DNA from: Fidelibacterota bacterium UBA7300
GTDB taxonomy: Bacteria; Fidelibacterota; Marinisomatia; Marinisomatales; UBA2128
Reading direction: 5' to 3'
Length of the DNA stretch: 17,816 nucleotides
Assembly: GCA_002471865.1 (NCBI GenBank)
Contig: DKQU01000100.1
Location: 1 to 17,816 of the forward strand
Position 1 is the stretch's first letter. The number at the start of each line of letters is the position of its first letter. The position numbers and the translations under genes were made by a program. The notes below the pieces were generated by a model. It saw nothing but the letters and a program-made list of their open reading frames with translations. It did not search any database and was not told the DNA's origin. This document shows, piece after piece, positions 7,134 through 15,208 of this stretch.

Positions 7134-9854
7134 CTAATGTGCTTCGTACCACGATTCACCTTCACCGCAATCCACTACTACCGGAACATCCAGCGGCAGA
7201 GCAATCTCCATCTCCTCAACTACCACTCCCTTCAGATCATCTAATTCATCTTGCGGGACTTCGAATAACAGTTCATCATGAATTTGCAGAATCATCTTGG
7301 CTTTGAATTTCTCTGACCTCATCTTCTTCTCAATGGCAATCATGGCGAGTTTGATCATTTCCGCTGCTGTCCCCTGAATGGGGTGATTGATGATGGCTCT
7401 TTCAACTGCCATCCTGATTCTCTGGTTCGAATTATCAATATCGTGGCAGAACCGTTTTCTGCCCAGCATGGTGGTTACAAACTTGTTATCTCTTGCTTTT
7501 TCCAAGGTTTCATTCACAAATGACTTGATTCCGGAATAGCGGGCGAAATATGCTCCTATAATTGTATCTGCTTCCTTCACTGGTATGCCAAACTCCTGAG
7601 AAAGACGGTAAGGTCCGGCGCCATACATTACTCCAAAGTTGACGATCTTGGCCATCCTGCGCATCTCAGGAAGAACATCATCCAGCGGAACACCATAGAT
7701 GCTGCTAGCAGTACTAGCGTGGATATCCTCACCTTTTTCAAACGATTCTTTAAGTGCCGTATCACCACTCAAGTGAGCCATAATACGGAGCTCGATTTGG
7801 GAGTAATCTGCAGAAAAAATCAACCACCCTTTATCCTGAGTTCTGAACGCTTTCCTGATTTCACGGCCTTCTTCGGAACGGATGGGGATATTCTGGAAGT
7901 TCGGATTGCTGCTCGACAACCGGCCTGTTGCTGCCACTGTTTGACTGAACGACGAATGTATCCGCCCGGTTTCAGGATGGATAAGTTTGGGGATGGCATC
8001 CACATACGTTGACTTCAATTTCTTGAATTTCCGGTACTCCAGAATCTTCTCAGGAAGAGGGTGTTTGTTCTTTAGCCTTTCCAGCACATTGACGTCAGTT
8101 GAACGTTTTCGAATCGGTTTCAATCCGATGTGATCAAATAAAATAGTGGCAAGCTGCTGAGTGGAGTTGAGATTGAATTTCATACCTGACAGACTATAAA
8201 TCTCACTACTGAAGTCATCCAACTTTTTCTCCATCCACTGTGACATTTCCGTCATCATTTCCCTGTCAACGTAAACTCCGTTTTGCTCTATCTGTAAAAG
8301 AGAAGGGATGAGCGGCAGCTCCACACTTTTCATGAACTCTTCCAACTCCGACTCCGCCAGGTTTTCCCGAAGTATAGGAACGAGCTGAAGAGCGATGTCA
8401 GCATCTTCAGCGGCATAAAAAGTGACTTTTTCAAGAGGAACTTCAGCCATGGTAATCTGATTACGCCCGCTGCCGATAAGATCAGTGATGGGCTGCATTC
8501 GATAGTGAAGAAATTCTTCGCTCAGATAGTCTAATTTGTATGACCGGGCTTCAGGTTTTAGAAGGTGAGCAGCTACAATTGAATCAAACTCAATGCCGGC
8601 CACTTCGATGCCGTTGTTCTTTAAAATAAGACAGTCGTATTTCAGATTCTGGCCGCACTTGGAGATCTTTTCATTCTCAAACATAGGCTTTAATGTTTGA
8701 AGAACTATAGCAAGATCGTCTTCACCTTTGAAAAGCGGCTTTTCCTTTTCCGGATACTGTACCGGAATATACCACCCGGCATTCGCTTCTGTAGCGAAGC
8801 TGAAACCCACAATCTCCGCCTGCATGGGGTCAGGGCTGGTAGACTCAATATCCATAGAAATCAGCTCGGCAGCTTGAAGCTTCTGAACAAGATCATCCAG
8901 CTTCTGTTGACTGTCAACCAACTGATAATTCTTTTCTATATCAGAAGATTCATCAAGGATGTCATCTTTCCTGAACTCGTTCAACTGCCCCAAAAGCCGG
9001 ACGAATTCCAGCTCCCGAAACATCTCTTCCGCCGCGTCGAAGTCAAACGATTGGCGCACGAAATCATTCATGTCCGTGGATATGGGCAAGTCAGTCTTGA
9101 TGGTCACCAGTTCCTTGGATAGATGAGCTGCTTCCGATCCGTTAAGCAATCCTTCTCGGGGGCGCTTATTCTTCACACTATCCGCATTGGAGAGTATTGT
9201 ATCGAGGTCGCCGTATTCTTGGAGTAATGTGACAGCCGTCTTTTTCCCGATTCCGGCAACACCCGGCACATTATCTGAGCTGTCACCCATAAGAGCAAGA
9301 AAGTCTACGACCTGCTCCGGCTTCACATCCCACTTCGCTTCCACTCCGCTGGAATCAATAATATCTGCCGAAGCTCCCTGTCTACCCGGCGTGTAGAGAA
9401 AAATGTGATCATTTACAAGCTGCATGAAATCCTTATCACCGCTGACGATATACGACTCAATTCCCTGCTCTTTCGCGGAAACTGCCAGTGCGCCGATGAT
9501 ATCATCTGCTTCGTAACCGGGCAAGACCATTCTCGGAATATTGAAGGTATCGATAAGGCGCCAGAGATCAGGCAGTTGATCCTGAAGTTCATCCGGCATT
9601 TTTTCCCGTGTCGCTTTGTACTCCGGATACATTTCGTGGCGGAAGGTCTTCTCCTTGGCATCAAATACGGCAACAAGATAGTCAGGCTCCTCGTCACGTA
9701 GAATTTTGAAAATGGAGTTGACGAAACCGAAGAGCGCACTGGTGTGCCGGCCGTCAGAAGTGATAAGCGGATTTCGGATCATTGCAAAATGGGCACGGTA
9801 AACCATGGCGTAGCCATCAATGAGGAAAAGGCGCTTTCTATCTTGGGAGGGCAT
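7134..9854 (-). CDS. polA: DNA polymerase I (5' nuclease, 3'-5' proofreading and polymerase domains)
   Basis: Complete 906-residue family A polymerase for Okazaki fragment processing and repair. The 5' nuclease domain (about 1-295) has LFLIDGYAMVYRA, AVFDAKEKTFRH, GYEADDIIG (113-121), SGDKDF (138-143) and a helix-hairpin-helix NVPGVAGIGKKTA. The proofreading domain (about 310-500) keeps all four DEDD residues: Asp335 and Glu337 (MDIES), Asp407 (NLKYD) and Asp484 (AAEDAD). The polymerase domain carries ATGRLSSSNPNFQNIPIR, motif A DYSQIELR (Asp683), motif B RRMAKIVNFGVMYG with Phe740 (the dideoxy-discriminating Phe type), and motif C QIHDELLFEV (His859-Asp860-Glu861). The ATG at 9854 has no strong Shine-Dalgarno, but LFLIDGY follows at the standard distance. 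It is transcribed alone, divergent from the PNPOx-like gene. Confidence 0.98.
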   Translation of the reverse strand: MPSQDRKRLFLIDGYAMVYRAHFAMIRNPLITSDGRHTSALFGFVNSIFKILRDEEPDYLVAVFDAKEKTFRHEMYPEYKATREKMPDELQDQLPDLWRLIDTFNIPRMVLPGYEADDIIGALAVSAKEQGIESYIVSGDKDFMQLVNDHIFLYTPGRQGASADIIDSSGVEAKWDVKPEQVVDFLALMGDSSDNVPGVAGIGKKTAVTLLQEYGDLDTILSNADSVKNKRPREGLLNGSEAAHLSKELVTIKTDLPISTDMNDFVRQSFDFDAAEEMFRELEFVRLLGQLNEFRKDDILDESSDIEKNYQLVDSQQKLDDLVQKLQAAELISMDIESTSPDPMQAEIVGFSFATEANAGWYIPVQYPEKEKPLFKGEDDLAIVLQTLKPMFENEKISKCGQNLKYDCLILKNNGIEVAGIEFDSIVAAHLLKPEARSYKLDYLSEEFLHYRMQPITDLIGSGRNQITMAEVPLEKVTFYAAEDADIALQLVPILRENLAESELEEFMKSVELPLIPSLLQIEQNGVYVDREMMTEMSQWMEKKLDDFSSEIYSLSGMKFNLNSTQQLATILFDHIGLKPIRKRSTDVNVLERLKNKHPLPEKILEYRKFKKLKSTYVDAIPKLIHPETGRIHSSFSQTVAATGRLSSSNPNFQNIPIRSEEGREIRKAFRTQDKGWLIFSADYSQIELRIMAHLSGDTALKESFEKGEDIHASTASSIYGVPLDDVLPEMRRMAKIVNFGVMYGAGPYRLSQEFGIPVKEADTIIGAYFARYSGIKSFVNETLEKARDNKFVTTMLGRKRFCHDIDNSNQRIRMAVERAIINHPIQGTAAEMIKLAMIAIEKKMRSEKFKAKMILQIHDELLFEVPQDELDDLKGVVVEEMEIALPLDVPVVVDCGEGESWYEAH

Positions 9855-9902
9855 TGGATAAAGTTAAACGTTACGCCCCTCTTTCTTCAATCAAATTTCC
9901 TA

Positions 9903-9932
9903 TAAATAGCAATATCTAATTCGTATTTTCAA
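9903..9932 (-). promoter_or_regulatory. Candidate polA promoter
   Basis: On the minus strand TTGAAA (9927-9932) and TATTTA (9903-9908) are separated by 18 nt, about 50 bp before the polA ATG. It is a weak match in AT-rich DNA and was found by eye only. Confidence 0.25.
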
Positions 9933-9961
9933 AATATTAAATTTTAGTAAAGGAGTCTAAA

Positions 9962-10600
9962 ATGCCTAACAGTTCTAAAACCGATCGTAGCCACATCAAG
10001 CGCCATAGTGAACGTGCGCATTATGACAAGGAATCCATCTACAAAATTATTGATGAAGCTTTCATCTGTCATGTGAGTTTTGCTCTGGATGATCAACCAT
10101 TTGTCATTCCCACTATTCACGCACGATCAGATGACCAAATTTTGCTCCACGGATCTAAAGGGAGCCGACTGCTTCAAGTGGTTAAATCGGGAGCTCCTCT
10201 ATCTATTTGTGTTACTCACATGGACGGACTCGTACTTGCCCGATCAGCCATGCACAGCTCCATGAATTACCGTTCAGTAGTCCTTTTTGGAACTGGGGAG
10301 GAGATAACTGACAACCCCAAGAAACTTGAGGCGATGGAGATTTTCTTTGAGCACCTCATTCCCGGCCGGTGGAGGGATATCCGGCATCCAAATCAGAAAG
10401 AACTGGATATGACAGCGGTGGTTGCCGTTGAGATTGAAGAAGCGTCAGCCAAGATCCGCACTGGGCCGCCCATTGACGATGAAGAAGATTCCTCACTCCC
10501 AATCTGGGCAGGTGTGGTGCCGTTCCGTTTAGCAGCTGGGGAACCAGAGGAAGAACCTGGTTTAAATGAAGAAATTACCTTACCAAATTATCTCTTGTGA
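9962..10600 (+). CDS. Pyridoxamine 5'-phosphate oxidase-like FMN-binding protein
   Basis: Complete 212-residue soluble protein of the split-barrel flavin-binding class (PF12900/NimA-like). The start is firm: AAAGGAG at 9949-9955, 6 nt before ATG. It begins with RHSERAHYDKESIYKIIDEA (14-33; compare the family's R-x-x-x-R-x-x-Y-x-x-x-x-I). The barrel strand FICHVSFALDDQPFVIPT (34-51) follows, then LLHGSKGSRLL (61-71) and CVTHMDGLVLARSAMHSSMN (83-102), which includes the typical HSxNYRSVVLFG flavin-side motif. RHPNQKELDMTAVVAVEIEEASAKIRTGPP (141-170) and a Trp-containing end (IWAGVVPF, 181-188) complete the fold. Relatives bind FMN and include nitroimidazole reductases, but most are uncharacterised. 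It is not the PdxH biosynthetic enzyme. It stands alone on the plus strand, divergent from polA; no substrate can be inferred. Confidence 0.9.
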   Translation: MPNSSKTDRSHIKRHSERAHYDKESIYKIIDEAFICHVSFALDDQPFVIPTIHARSDDQILLHGSKGSRLLQVVKSGAPLSICVTHMDGLVLARSAMHSSMNYRSVVLFGTGEEITDNPKKLEAMEIFFEHLIPGRWRDIRHPNQKELDMTAVVAVEIEEASAKIRTGPPIDDEEDSSLPIWAGVVPFRLAAGEPEEEPGLNEEITLPNYLL

Positions 10601-10610
10601 TTACCTACTT

Positions 10611-10671
10611 TTATAACTCGTAACTGAGGTTCAGATAGAAGTTCCGCGTCGCTCCCGGCCAGCCATGCACA
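10611..10671 (-). pseudogene. TonB-dependent receptor remnant (last ~20 codons)
   Basis: Read on the minus strand, this stretch ends in a stop (10611-10613) and encodes HGWPGATRNFYLNLSYEL. The intact receptor at 15209-17482 ends YWPGATRNFYLSIGWKM, so 9-10 residues are identical, as is the DNA over 31 bp (10631-10661). The frame meets a stop near 10696 and loses similarity beyond about 10672. The last residues (NLSYEL against SIGWKM) differ, so this is a paralogue's tail rather than a recent exact copy. The alignment of a terminal barrel strand followed immediately by a stop is characteristic of a real 3' end. It is too short to function. Confidence 0.75.
10631..10661. repeat. 31-bp perfect direct repeat, copy 1
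   Basis: Identical to 15229-15259 in the same orientation (both begin TCAGATAGAAG and end CTCCCGGCCA). It encodes the receptor C-terminal segment WPGATRNFYL on the minus strand. Together with copy 2 it flanks the three-gene cassette 10953-15097. Confidence 0.95.
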
Positions 10672-10678
10672 GCTTGGG

Positions 10679-10920
10679 GAAGAAGGATACTTTATTGGGA
10701 ATGGGATGAGTTTCTTGGAATTACAGATGTAAAATCGTTATTAATATCTTTTGACGGTCAGATTGGATACAAGTCTGCAGAATTTGATAAATTCTCAATA
10801 ACTCCATCCGTTAGTGCAGGCCCATTATTCGGAATTGGTTATTTAAGTGATCTGAATTTTGGAACACCGATTATTCTTTTCTCACCTTGGGAAACTCTCA
10901 AGTTAAGTTATGGGCTTTAA
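10679..10920 (+). pseudogene. 3' fragment of an unknown gene, possibly an outer-membrane protein
   Basis: A plus-strand frame stays open for 80 codons from about 10681 to the TAA at 10918-10920 but has no ATG, GTG or TTG start in a sensible place and no Shine-Dalgarno. It begins just where the receptor remnant stops, which suggests a breakpoint at about 10672-10680. The translation reads like real protein: LLISFDGQIGYKSAEFDKF, SVSAGPLFGIGYLSDLNFG, ending LKLSYGL. Alternating polar and hydrophobic stretches and Gly-Tyr pairs suggest barrel strands. I do not recognise the family. AT-rich codon use resembles the neighbouring cassette. Confidence 0.5.
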
Positions 10921-10952
10921 TCTAATTAAAACGTTACTTCTCAGAAAATAAA

Positions 10953-13232
10953 TTAGAATGTATAGGCCAGATTAGCCCTGGCAATTATAGAAGTGGATTT
11001 CTCACCGTTTGCTGTTTTATCTCTAAGCTCTCCAGTAGCATTCAGATTGAGATTCTCCAATATCCTATAGCGGAGACCACCTTTTATACCAATCCACGAG
11101 ATATCTGCTGCTCCCGTTCCTTTGGCATAATTAACACCACCAAGAACAACTAGCCCAAGCTGATTCAGCTTATAATCACCATTAATAGCGGCAGTTAAGA
11201 AATCCAGATTGTTCCATTCTCCTGGACCTATACTATATTCACTGGCATTATTGGTTACAGCCATATTTGTGGTAAGAGGAAATGGAAACCTTGTTGTTAA
11301 AGCTAAACTTATTACTTGAGATGAAAGTGATGGATCTACGAAATTAAGATCCCAATCTCGGTCAGAAAACTTATCTTCCTTATCAACTTGTACAAAGGTT
11401 CCCATGACAGTATTAGATAATCCCCTTATATTAAAGTTGTAGTTTGAACTGAGTATAATGCTTTTGAGAAGTGTATTTTCTCGATTATCAGAAAATGTAA
11501 CACTATCGAGCTCAGTTATTTCAGTAATACCATTATCCCGGGCAACAGTCTTATAGGTCAAATTAGCTGTTGGGAGACCTGGTCCTGGCATAACATTAAT
11601 CCCAGCTGTAAATGTGTTTTGATTCCGAATGTTTTCTGACGATGAGGATATCCCATTATTTTGGTGTCGATAGCTGAGGGTCAAAAACATCCGGTTTTGG
11701 AGCAGCCTTAGCTTATCAGTCACTTTCCACTCTCTATTGTCCGTAACTAAATAAGGATTTGCAAGAGAGGTAAACTCAGGTCCAACTTGAGAAAACTCAA
11801 AACCGAACAGATTTCCGAAGTAGTTAAAAGTGGCTTTTGCTCGCAAAGCGAGAGACGGCATTGATAGAAGCGCTTCGCCTAAAGAAATGGCTCCGCTGTC
11901 AGCAAATAGTTCCGGAGATATGGGTGAAAGAGGTACCATATTTTGATTAATTACAAAAATATTTTCGTAGTCGGCAGGGTCGGGAAAAGCGCCAAGGTCC
12001 ATGAAACCACCAATTGAATTATCTTGAAGGGAATCCAAAAGAGTATCCAAACCTGCAAGGGTTAGAGCTCCCTGGGAAATATCGTTGTTGAGCAAGCTGA
12101 ATGCTGCTTCACCTTCTAAAGCAATCCGTTTGTGATCTAAGAACAGTCCCAAGTCAGTTGCTATAACTATATTGTCCCTCGGTTTTACTCCTGACCAGTC
12201 GCTAATATCAGACACAACCAACTGTTGACTCCCCAACTCATTAACAAGTTCATCATAAGTAAACTGGTCCCCTTCCTGAAGTCCGAAAACAGTATCAGCT
12301 GCACTAATTTCAATCAAAGCATCATCAATGACAGCATCCACGCTATTTACATTATCTTTTACCTTAAGAAAGGAAAGCCCAAATCGAAACTTTTCACCCC
12401 GACCAAGACCAAATCTTCCAGCTAAGAGATCCTGTCTAAACGTATGCCCTTGGCGCTGAAGAGCCATAAACTTTGTTCCCACTGTATCACTCTCAACGGA
12501 ATGGGAATAGACTTGATCTATTTCACTTCCTCCCTGGATTGCTCGATTGACCTCACCTTTAATAAAGGTAAGATTGATAGGACCCAACATTAGATTTAGA
12601 TCGAGACCTCGGATTCGTTTTCCAGCTAAAGTAAAGTAGGACAGACGAGGATTTGAATCACCAATGTTCAGGTGTCCATACTTCCCAAACGTCAATCCTA
12701 ATCCATACAAGTTTCTTGATTGATAAAGTGGATTCTCATCGGAGGTCAACTTGAGTTTCGTTTTGAACTTAATATCTTTATAGACATTACCGTGAAGATT
12801 GACAGCAAGCTGATTCACATTCAGTGATACATCTTCAATTTTATCTAGATTAGTGCTGGACGTAATATTCCCGCCCACACTGAATGTTGATCTTTCTGCT
12901 GCTATTGCTTCTTTCTTTCCCAATATTTCGAATGACCAGACGACAGAATCAACTTTCCCTGCTACGAGCTTAATATGATGTTCACCCGGTGTTAGCAAAG
13001 ATGGGATGTAGCTCACCATGTCTGGATCGATAAATGCTTTACCGGAAATATCTTCTTCATCAAGGTAGAGAAAGACAATTTCAGGAGTTACACTTTCTAA
13101 ACCATACAACGATGCAGCAATAAGCAAATCTTCGCCAGACTGTTTTGATCCCGGCTCAGGAGACATTACTATTATTTGCTGACCGAAAAGAAATGAACTG
13201 AAAAGAAAAAGTTGGAAGATTATTTTTCTCAC
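10953..13232 (-). CDS. Large outer-membrane beta-barrel protein, function unknown
   Basis: Complete 759-residue protein that I do not recognise as a named family. The start is GTG at 13232, 9 nt after the FecR-gene stop. A signal peptide (about 1-18, ending LFGQ) is followed by an Ig-like N-terminal domain (about 19-105), with SPEPGSK, IVFLYLDEEDISG and LTPGEHHIKL before VVWSFEI. From about 115 to the end the sequence is a long run of alternating strands with many aromatic girdle residues and short turns. Examples are KFKTKLKLTS, GLGLTFGKYGHLNIGD and SIIARANLAYTF, the last with the C-terminal Phe expected of BAM substrates. It is therefore an outer-membrane barrel with a periplasmic or surface domain. 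It is the last gene of a three-gene cassette with a FecR-domain protein and an Fn3-like secreted protein. Transport, secretion or adhesion are all possible. Confidence 0.82.
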   Translation of the reverse strand: MRKIIFQLFLFSSFLFGQQIIVMSPEPGSKQSGEDLLIAASLYGLESVTPEIVFLYLDEEDISGKAFIDPDMVSYIPSLLTPGEHHIKLVAGKVDSVVWSFEILGKKEAIAAERSTFSVGGNITSSTNLDKIEDVSLNVNQLAVNLHGNVYKDIKFKTKLKLTSDENPLYQSRNLYGLGLTFGKYGHLNIGDSNPRLSYFTLAGKRIRGLDLNLMLGPINLTFIKGEVNRAIQGGSEIDQVYSHSVESDTVGTKFMALQRQGHTFRQDLLAGRFGLGRGEKFRFGLSFLKVKDNVNSVDAVIDDALIEISAADTVFGLQEGDQFTYDELVNELGSQQLVVSDISDWSGVKPRDNIVIATDLGLFLDHKRIALEGEAAFSLLNNDISQGALTLAGLDTLLDSLQDNSIGGFMDLGAFPDPADYENIFVINQNMVPLSPISPELFADSGAISLGEALLSMPSLALRAKATFNYFGNLFGFEFSQVGPEFTSLANPYLVTDNREWKVTDKLRLLQNRMFLTLSYRHQNNGISSSSENIRNQNTFTAGINVMPGPGLPTANLTYKTVARDNGITEITELDSVTFSDNRENTLLKSIILSSNYNFNIRGLSNTVMGTFVQVDKEDKFSDRDWDLNFVDPSLSSQVISLALTTRFPFPLTTNMAVTNNASEYSIGPGEWNNLDFLTAAINGDYKLNQLGLVVLGGVNYAKGTGAADISWIGIKGGLRYRILENLNLNATGELRDKTANGEKSTSIIARANLAYTF

Positions 13233-13241
13233 TTCAATAAC

Positions 13242-13919
13242 CTATTCGGAGAATTGGATGATAACTTCTTTAGTATTGCCGGAATCATCTTCAAACTGAA
13301 AGCGTAATTCGTTTACTTGCCCTGAGTCTTCTTCTTCTGACTCTTCCATCTCTTCTTCAGTGGTTTCATGAGATTCCAAATCTCCATCCGGAGAAGAGTT
13401 AGCTGTCTCACCTTCAGTCATGTTAATAATTTGACCACTCACGCTGTTCTCAACTTCTAACAATCCTGAGAACAAAATAAACTGATCACCATCAGTCGGG
13501 TCACTTGAGATAAAGAACTCAGTCCCTTTGACAGATGCTACAGACGTAGGTGTAGAAATGACGAACTGCTTACCCTTTTGCGGTGAAACATTTGCTGCCA
13601 TCTTACCGTAACCTAGATTTACATTTTTTGATATTCCTTCGGGTGATTTCTTTCCTCCAACAACAAATTGAGAATTTTCACGAATTTTCAGTATAGACTT
13701 GTCGTCCAAAAACATAATCATCGCAGAGGATTTCTTTCCATTAGAAACGATTTTATCTTGATCGTGTATTGGAGTTCCGGGTTTTAGAGAAATACCGTCA
13801 GCAGTATCAACTTTATAAACTTTCACGTCGCCTTTTACTTTTACTGCCATGGCAACTTTATCAGCGCCAAATAAGAGCGAACTCGATAAAATGAGTACAA
13901 ACGCCAACCAGCGGTTCAT
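13242..13919 (-). CDS. Exported FecR-domain protein
   Basis: Complete 225-residue protein. The signal peptide (1-19, LLFGA) is followed directly by a FecR domain: AVKVKGDVKVYK (25-36), DKIVSNGKKSSAMIMFLDDK (55-74), LKIRENSQF (77-85), LGYGKMAANV (102-111) and TPTSVASVKGTEFF (123-136), the best conserved FecR block. Residues 178-200 form an acidic Glu/Asp/Ser linker, then a short terminal strand region. Unlike classic FecR anti-sigma factors it has no cytoplasmic N-terminal domain or transmembrane helix, and no sigma factor gene is in the window; the whole protein should be periplasmic or surface-exposed. ATG at 13919 overlaps the upstream stop (ATGA, 13916-13919), and GAGG lies a few bases before it. 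It probably works with the co-translated barrel or Fn3-like protein. Confidence 0.9.
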   Translation of the reverse strand: MNRWLAFVLILSSSLLFGADKVAMAVKVKGDVKVYKVDTADGISLKPGTPIHDQDKIVSNGKKSSAMIMFLDDKSILKIRENSQFVVGGKKSPEGISKNVNLGYGKMAANVSPQKGKQFVISTPTSVASVKGTEFFISSDPTDGDQFILFSGLLEVENSVSGQIINMTEGETANSSPDGDLESHETTEEEMEESEEEDSGQVNELRFQFEDDSGNTKEVIIQFSE

Positions 13920-15097
13920 TCTGAAACCTCTACCGAAATTATCTTATCGTTCAACCCCTCAGATATCATCGCTTGGACAGTAGAATTATCTGTTGAAGAT
14001 CCATTTAGCAGAATCGTGCCGGTTGAAGAATATCCTGAGAGGGAACCGTTCTCGCCAAATATCTGCTCGAAATCGCCTTCGTCTAATAATGTCTGCAATA
14101 ACTGAATGACCATGTCGCTTCCACCGTCTGCTCCATCATCCGAGTCGGACTCCTCAGAAAAATCTTTTACCTTAAACGTCAAAATCTCACTTAACAGCTC
14201 TTCCTCACCGAAGGTTGTAGGTAAGATTTTTTTTATCTGCCATACATAAACGCTACCTAGCTCAAGATCTCCTGCACCAGAAGAAGGATATTGAAATGAT
14301 GTTGCACCATAACCGGTAGCATAAAATCCCAGAGACTGATCAAGGGGCAGTCTTGTGGTTGACTCAATTGCCTGTTCTACTGAGGAATGATCTGACGGAA
14401 TAAACTCAGCAACTCTAATGAGGAATTCACACCCACCAGGTACCATGCATGGGTCAGAATCCCACTGAAAAACAGGGTAAGATGTATATATCTCATTTGA
14501 GGCTGTATCTGCCAATGCGCCCCCGGGAGCGATCAATTGCAAGTCCAGAGGGGAAGATACATTCAAGACATCATCCCTCATCAGAGGTGACCCCCCTTCC
14601 GGCGTAGCAGTTACCATGAAGCGGTATATACCATCCGGGAGTCTTCCTGTGGCTATTACTGCATTAAGAAGTTCATCTGTCTGTTCAAGATCTACTGTCT
14701 CCACAACTTCTAAATTCATGTTAACTAGATTCCCAGCATCATCAAGCAACTGTCTAGTATCTAAGGTTAACATCTGGTTAGTCATGGTGATGGGAGCTGT
14801 GAGAATCAGTGGACTCTCTTCCTTAGTCTTGATATGAACAAGTGTCTCTTCTTCGTAAAATCCAAGAGCGTCAGATTGAACTGTAATCTCAAAATCAAAA
14901 TGCACAGGAACGCTGTCAGGTGCAGACTGTGTCCTTTCAAGTCTTGCCAAGAAAAGAGGAACATTTGACTCCCCGGTGCTTATGTCCACTGCCGACAAGT
15001 AGTAAATAACATATGGAGTAAAGTCTACAGTAAAGTCAATTACTTGACCGAAAACGGGCGCTAGTACCAACATTAGAGTGGTAAAAATCTTTTTCAT
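13916..15097 (-). CDS. Secreted protein with an Fn3/Ig-like domain, function unknown
   Basis: Complete, 393 residues from ATG at 15097. A longer frame begins with TTG at 15145, but only the ATG gives a normal signal peptide (1-17, MKKIFTT...VFGQ). The N-terminal beta-rich part (18-180) has FTVDFTPYVIYYLSAVDIS and FDFEITVQSDALGFYEEET. A fibronectin-III/Ig-like module follows (182-312), with LIAPGG, YPVFQWDSD, FLIRVAEF, YVWQIKK and EILTFKVKD, the spaced Trp and Tyr typical of such modules. Cys217 and Cys223 could pair. An acidic Ser/Asp stretch (314-328) precedes a C-terminal region that ends in a Ser/Thr/Gly-rich segment. It is the first gene of the three-gene cassette, 111 bp downstream of the TonB receptor. 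I know no characterised homologue. Confidence 0.85.
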   Translation of the reverse strand: MKKIFTTLMLVLAPVFGQVIDFTVDFTPYVIYYLSAVDISTGESNVPLFLARLERTQSAPDSVPVHFDFEITVQSDALGFYEEETLVHIKTKEESPLILTAPITMTNQMLTLDTRQLLDDAGNLVNMNLEVVETVDLEQTDELLNAVIATGRLPDGIYRFMVTATPEGGSPLMRDDVLNVSSPLDLQLIAPGGALADTASNEIYTSYPVFQWDSDPCMVPGGCEFLIRVAEFIPSDHSSVEQAIESTTRLPLDQSLGFYATGYGATSFQYPSSGAGDLELGSVYVWQIKKILPTTFGEEELLSEILTFKVKDFSEESDSDDGADGGSDMVIQLLQTLLDEGDFEQIFGENGSLSGYSSTGTILLNGSSTDNSTVQAMISEGLNDKIISVEVSE

Positions 15098-15208
15098 TTC
15101 GAGGAGAATTTCGCTTTTTTTATTAGTTATACAAACAAAATTCAAGCTGTTCTAGATTAGAGTGATTTACACCACTTTTCTGAGAAAGAAAACATCTTTA
15201 GTCACTTT

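Larger units (their letters stand above)
10601..10952. other. 352-bp gap without an intact gene, holding two gene remnants
   Basis: It contains a minus-strand remnant of a TonB-dependent receptor C terminus and a plus-strand 3' gene fragment, annotated separately. Near the right end TCTAATT (10921-10927) and AATTAGA (10951-10957) form a 7-bp inverted repeat with a long AT-rich loop, too weak to call a terminator. No RNA gene is visible. Confidence 0.7.

Noticed and set aside
8697..9122. 141-codon plus-strand open frame
   Set aside because: Antisense to polA between the 5' nuclease and proofreading domains; no recognisable domain.
10921..10957. Inverted repeat TCTAATT/AATTAGA as a terminator
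   Set aside because: Seven AT-rich pairs with a 23-nt loop and no following T-run; the right arm includes the stop codon of the barrel gene.
13242..13919. FecR-type anti-sigma factor of a FecI-FecR-FecA signalling system with the nearby TonB receptor
   Set aside because: The protein has a signal peptide instead of a cytoplasmic anti-sigma domain and membrane helix, there is no sigma factor gene, and the receptor has a carboxypeptidase-like N-terminal domain rather than a secretin/TonB signalling domain.
15098..15145. TTG start giving the Fn3-like protein 16 extra residues
   Set aside because: It would place a polar stretch before the signal peptide; the ATG at 15097 gives a normal lysine-rich signal start.
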